DNA of 52,317 bases, from positions 1-52,317 of the forward strand of contig JAFTWA010000048.1 in NCBI GenBank assembly GCA_017465565.1, in the 5' to 3' direction. Source of the DNA: Tyzzerella sp. GTDB taxonomy: Bacteria > Bacillota > Clostridia > Lachnospirales > Lachnospiraceae. Made by a program: the position numbers and the translations under genes. The notes under the pieces were generated by a model. That model did not search any database and was not told the DNA's origin. It saw only the letters and a list, made by a program, of their open reading frames with translations. Of the stretch, positions 43,826-50,648 are shown piece after piece. How positions within the stretch are numbered: position 1 is the first letter of the stretch; each line of letters begins with the position of its first letter.

Positions 43826-45442
43826 GTGTCAAGTAAGGATAATTTGACGACTGAGTTTGTGATTGATACAAAACAGGCAGACAAAGCGATAGACAGAATG
43901 ATTTCAAAATTTGATAAACTGTCTGTTACAATAAGAAAAATGAGTGACACAAGTATAAAACAGCTTGCAAAAGGAGTTCAGCAGGTAACTGCCAATGCCT
44001 CGCAGCTGACGGCGGAGATGAATAATCTGGCGGATGTATTCGCAAAGGTGGTATCAGCGAGTCAAAGTGTTAATCTTTCTTCTAAAACAGAAGTTGTTGA
44101 GCCAAAATCAAACACAGGAGAATCTATACTGGTACCTATGGAGAATGTGGCGAAAAATACTAAGTCGTATATGGATAATATTGAGGGGTTAAGCGATGTT
44201 CTGGCGAATGTTAAAATATTATTATCAGGAGATCTTTTGGAAGGAGACGGATTTTTAGCAAAATTAGCTGATGTGATTGCTTTGACAGTAGGTGGTGCAG
44301 GAACTTTAGGTGAATCAATTATGGCGATTTATGGTATAGGAGGAGTAATAGCCATAGCGATAGGAGCGCTAATTACAGGTCTAAGTTTAGTATTTGCAAA
44401 GAATGAGGAAGTGAGAGAAGGAGTTAGCAATGCTTTAACATCAATAAATGAGGCTTTACAGCCTGTAACAGAATTTTTAGAAAAAGTATTTGTAAGCATT
44501 TGGCAAAACATGATAATACCTGTTTTAACATGTATAGGAGACACCGTTTTGCCTAAGGTAATGGAAGTATTCGGGAATTTGTGGAATAATGTATTAGTTC
44601 CGTTGGGAGAGTTTCTTGCAGGTGTTTTCGAGCCTATAGTAAAAGTTTTATCACGGGCATTTGAGGAAATTGGAGATGTAATAATCAAAGAAGTAATTCC
44701 GACAGTTCAAAGCGTTATTGATACTTTTACTTTTCTTTGGAGTGATGTATTTGTACCAATAGCTGAATATTTATGGGATATTTTTGGACCTGTGGTTAAT
44801 GATGTTTTCTACGGTATTGCAGATATAATAGAGGGAATCAAAAAAATTTTTGTGGGATTGATTAGATTCGTTACAGGTGTTTTTACTGGAGATTGGAGCA
44901 AAGCATGGGAAGGAGTGAAAAATATTTTCTCTGGAATATGGGAGATACTAATAGCGGATTTAATGACTCCAATTAATGGTATTTTAAGTTTGTTTGAAGG
45001 TTTGACAAATAAGATTATCGATGCATTTAATTTTATTAAGCGGTCATTAAATAAACTGAGTTTTAAAATACCTTTATGGGTTCCAGATGTTGGTGGCGAA
45101 AGTTTTGGATTCAAATTTTCAGAGTCTAAGCACATATCGATTCCTAGATTTGAAAATGGTGGTATTGTTGAAGATGGTCTATTCCAAGCAAGTCAAGGAG
45201 AATTAATTGGTAGATTTTCTAATGGTAAAACAGTTGTTGCAAATAATGAAATGATCACGGCAGGAATACAAGAAGCTGCTTATAGAGGTTTTAAACAGGC
45301 AATAGCAGAATGGAAAGGAGTCAGCAATAATACGACTATTCGAGTAGTAGGTGATCCATCTGGAATGTTTAAAGTGTGGAAAGAGGAGTGGAATAATGAG
45401 GCTAGACGAATCCAACACAACCCAGTAGAAATATATACTTAA
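43826..45442 (+). CDS. Tail tape measure protein (short)
   Basis: This 538-residue protein determines tail length. It starts at GTG 43826 after AAAGGTGGTGG. The N-terminus is helical (TKQADKAIDRMISKFDKLSVTIRKM). A hydrophobic segment lies near residues 169-193 (YGIGGVIAIAIGALITGLSLVFA). A Trp/Phe-rich repeated region (residues 215-390: FVSIWQNMIIPVLT, FGNLWNNVLVPLGEFLAGVF, FTFLWSDVFVPIAEYLWDIF, FTGDWSKAWEGVKNIFSGIW) is characteristic of tape measures, as is the C-terminal RFENGGIVEDGLFQASQGELIGRF then NEMITAGIQEA. At about 1.5 angstrom per residue it predicts a tail near 80 nm, shorter than in most siphophages. Confidence 0.92.
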   Translation: MSSKDNLTTEFVIDTKQADKAIDRMISKFDKLSVTIRKMSDTSIKQLAKGVQQVTANASQLTAEMNNLADVFAKVVSASQSVNLSSKTEVVEPKSNTGESILVPMENVAKNTKSYMDNIEGLSDVLANVKILLSGDLLEGDGFLAKLADVIALTVGGAGTLGESIMAIYGIGGVIAIAIGALITGLSLVFAKNEEVREGVSNALTSINEALQPVTEFLEKVFVSIWQNMIIPVLTCIGDTVLPKVMEVFGNLWNNVLVPLGEFLAGVFEPIVKVLSRAFEEIGDVIIKEVIPTVQSVIDTFTFLWSDVFVPIAEYLWDIFGPVVNDVFYGIADIIEGIKKIFVGLIRFVTGVFTGDWSKAWEGVKNIFSGIWEILIADLMTPINGILSLFEGLTNKIIDAFNFIKRSLNKLSFKIPLWVPDVGGESFGFKFSESKHISIPRFENGGIVEDGLFQASQGELIGRFSNGKTVVANNEMITAGIQEAAYRGFKQAIAEWKGVSNNTTIRVVGDPSGMFKVWKEEWNNEARRIQHNPVEIYT

Positions 45443-45465
45443 TAACACATTAAGAATCCTTTTTG

Positions 45466-45494
45466 TTGACGCAACATAGAATAAATAATATAAT
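45466..45494 (+). promoter_or_regulatory. Promoter of the moron-like cassette
   Basis: TTGACG (45466-45471), a 17-bp spacer and perfect TATAAT (45489-45494) lie 37 bp before the DUF4177 gene. It is a strong housekeeping promoter within the tail operon, so the cassette can be expressed when the tail genes are silent. Confidence 0.85.
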
Positions 45495-45531
45495 ATGTGT
45501 AAGTAAAAATTTCTAAAGTGAGGTAAAGGTT

Positions 45532-45798
45532 ATGGGATTTATGGACAAGGTACAACAAGAATCATCGTATTCAGTCGCCTCAGGTAATGAATACCAGTAT
45601 GTTGTATTGCAAGTGACATTAAAAGAGAAGTTTTTCGGAACAGGTTCTGGTAATTTAACTGAATTAGAAGAAGTAATTAATGCACAAGCACAGAAGGGAT
45701 ATCGCTTACATACTATTTCAACAGCTAATGGAGGTAGTAAAGGCTTGGGCGGTGGAGACCGAATTCAAGCAACTATGGTATTTGAAAAAATTAAATAA
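45532..45798 (+). CDS. DUF4177 domain protein
   Basis: This 88-residue protein resembles the DUF4177 family: EYQYVVLQVTLKEKFF, then LTELEEVINAQAQKGYRLHTIST and a closing strand IQATMVFEKI, the common strand-helix-strand layout with a conserved GY/GW. Function of the family is unknown. It has its own promoter and a terminator behind it, so it is a single-gene unit at the left end of the inserted cassette. Small DUF4177 proteins often sit beside zinc-ribbon and membrane-stress genes in Firmicutes (my recollection, not provable here). Confidence 0.75.
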   Translation: MGFMDKVQQESSYSVASGNEYQYVVLQVTLKEKFFGTGSGNLTELEEVINAQAQKGYRLHTISTANGGSKGLGGGDRIQATMVFEKIK

Positions 45799-45804
45799 CT
45801 GTTG

Positions 45805-45838
45805 TAAAGCTTTAGGACGTATTGGACTAAAGCTTTTT
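45805..45838 (+). terminator. Terminator after the DUF4177 gene
   Basis: AAAGCTTTAG (45806-45815) pairs perfectly with CTAAAGCTTT (45827-45836) around an 11-base loop, followed by TT. The trailing T-run is short. Confidence 0.7.
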
Positions 45839-45913
45839 CAGTATATTCAAATACAAAATAAATAGTATGTTTGAAAAGTCTGTTGAGAAATAGTGGTTTT
45901 TCAGATAAAAATG

Positions 45914-45922
45914 TGCTATAAT
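45914..45922 (+). promoter_or_regulatory. Extended -10 promoter of the SPFH gene
   Basis: TGCTATAAT (45914-45922) is a complete extended -10 motif, 41 bp before the SPFH start. No good -35 is placed at 16-18 bp. Confidence 0.6.
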
Positions 45923-45962
45923 TGATATATTATTTTGAGATAAAGATGAGGAGGATTTTCAT

Positions 45963-47246
45963 ATGGCTATTGTAGAAGTTATTAGTTATAATGGCAATCC
46001 GGATGTATTTGCATGGAAATATCCGAATAATGAATTAGGAACGTGGACTCAGTTGATTGTAAATGAGTCACAGGAAGCCATCTTGTTTAAGGGTGGTCAG
46101 GCATGCGATGTATTCCAAGCAGGCAGACATACTCTGAGTACAGCGAATATTCCTATTTTGAACAAATTGATAAATTTACCTTTCGGTGGGCGTTCGCCAT
46201 TCACAGCTGAAGTGTGGTATATTAACAAAGTATTTTCGTTAGATATAAAGTGGGGGACTTCGACGCCTATTCAATTACAGGATCCAAAGTATAAGGTATT
46301 TGTACCAGTACGTGCATTCGGTCAGTTTGGAATTCAGATTGAGGATTCAAAGAAATTTTTGATAAAATTAGTTGGTAATTTACCACAATTTGATAAGACA
46401 AATATATTAAAGTATTTTAGAGGAGTATATCTTACAAAATCGAAAGATGCGATTTCTTCTTATTTAGTACATAAAGGCATCAGCATCTTAGAGATAAATG
46501 CGTATTTGGATGAAATATCGGAATATCTTTGTGAAAAGATGTTGCCGATATTTGAAGAGTATGGTATTAAATTAACTTCTTTCTATGTGAATGATATTAA
46601 CGTACCAGAAGATGATAAGGCCGTAATCCAATTGAAAAATGCATTAGCAAAAAGAGCAGAGATGGATATTGTGGGATATAGTTATCAACAGGAGCGTTCA
46701 TTTGATACGCTAGAAGGTGCCGCTACTAATCCTAATTCAATGCAGGGGGGCTTAATGGGAGCCGGTATTGGTTTGGGTATGGGAGTTGGTGTTGGAGGCA
46801 CTATTGGTCAGCAATTTGGCGGATTAGCACACAACATGACAACTGAAGCAACAAAGGAATGTCCAAATTGCAAGAATAGAATTGGCGAAAAAGAACGTTT
46901 TTGTAGCCATTGCGGTTGTGATACAACAGCTTCTAATGTTAGTGGTGAAATTAAATGTGCTGTTTGTGGATGTAAGTTAGAGAGGACAACAAAGTTTTGT
47001 CCAGAGTGTGGAAAGAAATATAATCCATGTTCAAAGTGTGGTGCAGACATACCAAATGGTGCCGATAAATGTGCTGTTTGTGGGGAGAAAGTGCCAGTCG
47101 CATGTCCAAAATGTGGAAATTTGATATCAAATCAAAGTAAATTCTGCCCAGAATGTGGTCATTCGCTTATTAAGCATTGTCCTTCCTGCGGAAAACAAGT
47201 AGACAATGGTGCTAAATTCTGTTCAGAATGTGGTACAACTTTATAA
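45963..47246 (+). CDS. SPFH domain protein with five C-terminal zinc ribbons (YdjI-like)
   Basis: This 427-residue protein has an N-terminal SPFH/prohibitin-like domain (about residues 1-235), starting VEVISYNGNPDVFAWKYPN and carrying ESQEAILFKGGQACDVFQAGRHTLST and INLPFGGRSPFTAEVWYINK, hallmarks of the YdjI group also labelled virion core proteins. A Gly/Met-rich hinge follows (265-290), then ten CxxC knuckles forming five zinc ribbons (from ECPNC to CSECG). In B. subtilis, YdjI partners the PspA-like YdjF at the membrane under stress. GATGAGGAGG precedes the ATG. Finding it inside a tail operon is unusual; a membrane-scaffold or protection role is inferred. Confidence 0.88.
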   Translation: MAIVEVISYNGNPDVFAWKYPNNELGTWTQLIVNESQEAILFKGGQACDVFQAGRHTLSTANIPILNKLINLPFGGRSPFTAEVWYINKVFSLDIKWGTSTPIQLQDPKYKVFVPVRAFGQFGIQIEDSKKFLIKLVGNLPQFDKTNILKYFRGVYLTKSKDAISSYLVHKGISILEINAYLDEISEYLCEKMLPIFEEYGIKLTSFYVNDINVPEDDKAVIQLKNALAKRAEMDIVGYSYQQERSFDTLEGAATNPNSMQGGLMGAGIGLGMGVGVGGTIGQQFGGLAHNMTTEATKECPNCKNRIGEKERFCSHCGCDTTASNVSGEIKCAVCGCKLERTTKFCPECGKKYNPCSKCGADIPNGADKCAVCGEKVPVACPKCGNLISNQSKFCPECGHSLIKHCPSCGKQVDNGAKFCSECGTTL

Positions 47247-47261
47247 AGGGTGGTAGTGCTG

Positions 47262-47930
47262 ATGAATAAAAAAGAAAGAATGATACCAATCATATGCAGT
47301 ATGGTGTTAATTGTAACAACCATTATCTTCTATATTCTTACATTCAAGAATATATTTACAGTAACTATGCAATGGCTTTCGTTAATGATGTTGTTAGTTG
47401 CTGAAGTTATTGGGGCGATTAAGATTATTGCGAGCAAAGACTCTATCTTTAAAGTGGCAAATGTGATTGCAAGTGGCGTACATATTATAATTGTATTTGT
47501 TTGTTCTATCATATTTGTGAATTTTATGCCATTATTGCTAAAAACATACATTTTACTTAATGTTTTAGGGTTGGCAGGATTGACAATTACTGACATTTTA
47601 ATTATTTTCTTCCAGAGAAAAGTTAAAGAAAGTGATCAAGAACTCAAAGAAAAGCAAGAAATACTAAGGAAGTGTTTGGCTAAGACGCAGAGCTTAAGTG
47701 TAAAGTGTCAATCAATCAAGTGTGTCGAGGAGTTGAAGAAACTCGCAGAAATGCTAAAATATAGCGATAATTCTGTATCAACAGGTGATGAGTTGACAAT
47801 AATGACTATGCTCAACCAGTTGGACATCATTTCAGATGAAGAAGAAATGATAAGAAAAATAGCAGAAATAAAAAATATAGTTGAGATTAGAACAATCAGT
47901 GGAAAAGAGTTACAAAGAGGAAAGTTTTAA
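47262..47930 (+). CDS. Four-helix membrane protein with cytosolic coiled tail
   Basis: This 222-residue protein is not a recognised family. The start at 47262 (MNKKERMIPIICSMVL) has GGGTGG 8 nt upstream; the open frame begins slightly earlier. Four hydrophobic helices lie near residues 7-26, 36-56, 68-90 and 96-118. They are followed by a charged coiled-coil region (KVKESDQELKEKQEILRKC) and a Leu-rich helical end with acidic clusters. It follows the SPFH gene by 15 nt and is likely co-expressed with it. It could anchor the SPFH scaffold (inference). Confidence 0.65.
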   Translation: MNKKERMIPIICSMVLIVTTIIFYILTFKNIFTVTMQWLSLMMLLVAEVIGAIKIIASKDSIFKVANVIASGVHIIIVFVCSIIFVNFMPLLLKTYILLNVLGLAGLTITDILIIFFQRKVKESDQELKEKQEILRKCLAKTQSLSVKCQSIKCVEELKKLAEMLKYSDNSVSTGDELTIMTMLNQLDIISDEEEMIRKIAEIKNIVEIRTISGKELQRGKF

Positions 47931-47959
47931 GTACAAGAGAGCAAAGTGGAGGAAAAAAG

Positions 47960-48592
47960 ATGAATCAGAACGAAAAAATAAGCGTAATGTTTTCATGGCC
48001 AGTAATCATTATTGCATTTATTTTCTTTTGGCCTGTTGGAGTTGCATTACTTATAGGAAGAGTATCAAAAGATAAGAAAACAGCTATGAGTGTTGGAAAA
48101 ATTGTAAATGGACTTGGTATTGCTTCATATGTCATAGCAGCGATAGGAACACTTAGTTGTCTGAGCGCAGGAATCACAGGTGAAGATGTGGGAATGATAT
48201 TGTTCTTTGCTATCGCAGGTGTAGTTTTACAAAGAGTTGGAAAGAAAATGAAAAATGATGCTGAGAATGTAAGAAGATATTTGGCGATTATTGTAAATGG
48301 AAATGAAACAAGAATCGATAATATTGCAGCTGCTGTAGGAAAATCATATGATGTTTCTAAAGCGGACATTCAAAAGATGATTGACAAAGGATATTTAAAA
48401 GACGCATACATTAATGAAATCACAGGAGAAATTGTTTTACCAAATCGTATAGCTGATATAGTAACAAATGTTACAGAAAAAATAGAAACAGAAGTTCAAC
48501 CTCGAGTGGTTGTATGTAAATGTTGTGGGGCACAAAATACTCTCTCGTCGGCTACTGGCGAATGTGAATATTGTGGATCTCCAATAAGTTAA
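47960..48592 (+). CDS. Membrane protein with winged-helix-like region and C-terminal zinc ribbon
   Basis: This 210-residue protein has two N-terminal helices (about residues 10-32 and 52-70) and a third near 78-95. A cytosolic part reads RRYLAIIVNGNETRIDNIAAAVGKSYDVSKADIQKMIDKGYLKDAYIN, similar in layout to a PCI/winged-helix fold. The end is a single zinc ribbon (CKCCGAQNTLSSATGECEYCGSPIS). Similar membrane proteins with this region occur next to YdjI-like SPFH genes in Firmicutes. It follows the previous gene by 29 nt and ends the cassette, just before a terminator. Confidence 0.65.
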   Translation: MNQNEKISVMFSWPVIIIAFIFFWPVGVALLIGRVSKDKKTAMSVGKIVNGLGIASYVIAAIGTLSCLSAGITGEDVGMILFFAIAGVVLQRVGKKMKNDAENVRRYLAIIVNGNETRIDNIAAAVGKSYDVSKADIQKMIDKGYLKDAYINEITGEIVLPNRIADIVTNVTEKIETEVQPRVVVCKCCGAQNTLSSATGECEYCGSPIS

Positions 48593-48599
48593 TTTTTAT

Positions 48600-48631
48600 G
48601 GGAAGTACTAGTTTGTAGTACTTCCTTTTTC
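48600..48631 (+). terminator. Terminator closing the moron-like cassette
   Basis: GGAAGTACTA (48601-48610) pairs perfectly with TAGTACTTCC (48616-48625) around GTTTG, followed by TTTTTCT. It is a strong intrinsic terminator 33 bp before the distal tail gene. Confidence 0.9.
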
Positions 48632-48663
48632 TATACCAAAATATAAGAAGGAGTGTGATTTAT

Positions 48664-49068
48664 ATGGCTTATAGCGGATTTTTAGTAAAAGTGGGTGACT
48701 ACGAGTTACCTTTAAAATTTATAAAAGCTGATAGTTATAGCGTGTATCGAAATACGCAAGAGCTGGACAGTTACCGTGATGCAAATGGCAAGTTACATCG
48801 AAGTGCGTTAGAGCATATGCCGAACAAGGTGGAGTTTGATACAGTTTCTATGCTCACAAATGTACAGTTTGAAGAATTTATGTCAAATATCCGTAATCAA
48901 TATACAAGTACAGTGGAGCGGAAAGCGAGTGTAACATTATATATTCCGGAAATCAATGATTATGTGACACAGGATATGTATATGCCAGACATTCAGCCAA
49001 CTATTTATTTGGCAAATAATGAGATTATTAAATATAATTCTGTCCATGTGTCATTTATCGGCTATTAG
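48664..49068 (+). CDS. Phage distal-tail/baseplate-associated protein (DUF6711-like)
   Basis: This 134-residue protein starts at 48664 (MAYSGFLVKVGDYELPLKFI), with AAGGAG 10 nt upstream. The pattern SYSVYRNTQELDSYRDANGKLHRSALEHMPNKVEFDT (cited in part) is characteristic of the small DUF6711 baseplate-region proteins of clostridial and streptococcal prophages. It takes the place of the distal tail protein, between tape measure and tail-associated lysin genes, and is much shorter than classic Dit proteins. It reads as the tail operon resuming after the inserted cassette. Confidence 0.75.
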   Translation: MAYSGFLVKVGDYELPLKFIKADSYSVYRNTQELDSYRDANGKLHRSALEHMPNKVEFDTVSMLTNVQFEEFMSNIRNQYTSTVERKASVTLYIPEINDYVTQDMYMPDIQPTIYLANNEIIKYNSVHVSFIGY

Positions 49069-49079
49069 GAGGTGATGGA

Positions 49080-50648
49080 ATGATTGATTATAAATATAAA
49101 GACTTGTACACAAGTGACAGCGTGGACAAGCAATTAAGGATCAGCTTTGATGGTGGGATTATTACGAACGAAACACTTTATTCGGAAGGCATGGAGTTAA
49201 CACAAAGTCTATGTTCCGAATCGGAGTTACGATTTGGCTGTTGTGAAGCCAGCGTACTGAAATTTAAGATGGCAAACGTATTCACTCAATTGAAAGATAA
49301 ATGGCTTACAGTTACGGAAATCCTGGATGGAAGAACTGATGAGCCATTTTCTTTAGGAAAATATAAAGTCTATTCAGACACACCAGATGCTGAGAGAAAC
49401 TATCGCGATATTGTGGCCTATGATGCCATGTATGACATCATCAATAAAGATGTTGCGGAGTGGTACGAAGGTTTAGAGTTTCCGATTACGCAGAAAGATT
49501 TCCGAGACAGTTTCTTTGCGTATTTCGAAGTTGAACAAGAAGAAGTAATATTGATTCATGACAATATGGAGATCGAAAAGACAATTGAGACGGCAAGTAT
49601 TAGCGGTAAAGATATTGTAACCGCATTATGTGAGCTGAATGGTGTTTTCGGGCATATTAATTATCAAGGAAACTTTGAATATATTTCGCTGGGGCAGGAT
49701 GCGAATGAAATAGATTCAAGTTTGTATCAATCTGGTGAATATGAGGATTTTGAAACAAGTCTCATTTCAAAATTACAAATCAGAGAACAAGAGGGAGATA
49801 TTGGCGCGGTCTTTGGGGATGGCGCCAATGTTTATGTTGTTGAAGACAATTTTATTGTGTATGGAAAATCTCCAGATGAGTTGACAGAGATTTGTGAACG
49901 CTTATATGAGAAAATCTGTAATGTAACTTATAGACCATTTAAGGCAACCATAAAAGGGAACCCTTGTTATACCTTGGGAGATTTAGTGCTTATTCATACT
50001 AGAAATAAGGATGTGCAAGGCTATGTATTGGAAAGAACGTTAAGCGGTATTCAGTCGCTGAAAGATAGTTTCGAGTGTAAGGGAGTTTATGAGTATGAAG
50101 AAAAGGTGAATTCTCTTCAAAAAGAGGTAAAGCAATTACGCGGGAAGACTAACGTATTGGTGAGAACTGTAGAAGAGAATAAATTAAGAATCGAAGATGT
50201 TGCAAATAGTGCTTCGACTGAAATTCTTCAGACTTCAGAGCAGATTATGCTTGAGATCGCGGGTAAATACCACGACAAAGAATCAGTGGAGAGTATGGTA
50301 GAACATACCAATGAAAGTACGAAACAAGTATCTGAAAGCTTGCAAGATGAAATTGCCAAAGTGGACAAGGATTTACAAGAGAAGTTCAATCTGATTACGA
50401 CATATATGACATTCGACGTTAATGGACTGACAATCGGCAAAGTGGACAACCCATATAAGGTAGTTATTGATAATGATAGATTCAGTATGATTTTTCATAA
50501 TGATGAAGTATTGTGGATCGATTCGGTTACCGGCGAAGTTCATACACCTGGATTAACAGTCTCAAAAAAGATGAGTACTCTTGGTTATGTGGAAGAGATA
50601 GACGAAGCAGATAGAGTAAATTGTAGATATGTAGGAGGTGAATCATAA
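49080..50648 (+). CDS. Tail-associated/baseplate hub protein
   Basis: This 522-residue protein resembles the Tal/gp58-type minor structural proteins of Gram-positive siphophages. The N-terminal half is a hub-like fold (TSDSVDKQLRISFDGGIITNETLYSEG, FSLGKYKVYSDTPDAERNYRDIVAYDAMYDI). A central coiled-coil (about residues 340-430, EKVNSLQKEVKQLRGKTNVLVRTVEENKLRIEDV in part) trimerises. A C-terminal beta segment ends near DEADRVNCRYVGGES. No peptidoglycan hydrolase motif is seen, so wall penetration would depend on another protein. AGGAGG precedes the ATG. Its stop overlaps the next start (TAATG). Confidence 0.83.
   Translation: MIDYKYKDLYTSDSVDKQLRISFDGGIITNETLYSEGMELTQSLCSESELRFGCCEASVLKFKMANVFTQLKDKWLTVTEILDGRTDEPFSLGKYKVYSDTPDAERNYRDIVAYDAMYDIINKDVAEWYEGLEFPITQKDFRDSFFAYFEVEQEEVILIHDNMEIEKTIETASISGKDIVTALCELNGVFGHINYQGNFEYISLGQDANEIDSSLYQSGEYEDFETSLISKLQIREQEGDIGAVFGDGANVYVVEDNFIVYGKSPDELTEICERLYEKICNVTYRPFKATIKGNPCYTLGDLVLIHTRNKDVQGYVLERTLSGIQSLKDSFECKGVYEYEEKVNSLQKEVKQLRGKTNVLVRTVEENKLRIEDVANSASTEILQTSEQIMLEIAGKYHDKESVESMVEHTNESTKQVSESLQDEIAKVDKDLQEKFNLITTYMTFDVNGLTIGKVDNPYKVVIDNDRFSMIFHNDEVLWIDSVTGEVHTPGLTVSKKMSTLGYVEEIDEADRVNCRYVGGES

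Noticed and set aside
45883-45922. TTGAGA (45883-45888) as -35 for TATAAT at 45917
   Set aside because: The spacing is 28 bp, too long; the extended -10 motif is the better explanation.
45963-47246. Virus or eukaryotic contamination suggested by the virion-core/zinc ribbon protein
   Set aside because: YdjI-like SPFH-zinc ribbon proteins are common in Firmicutes, and promoter, ribosome site and base composition fit the surrounding sequence.
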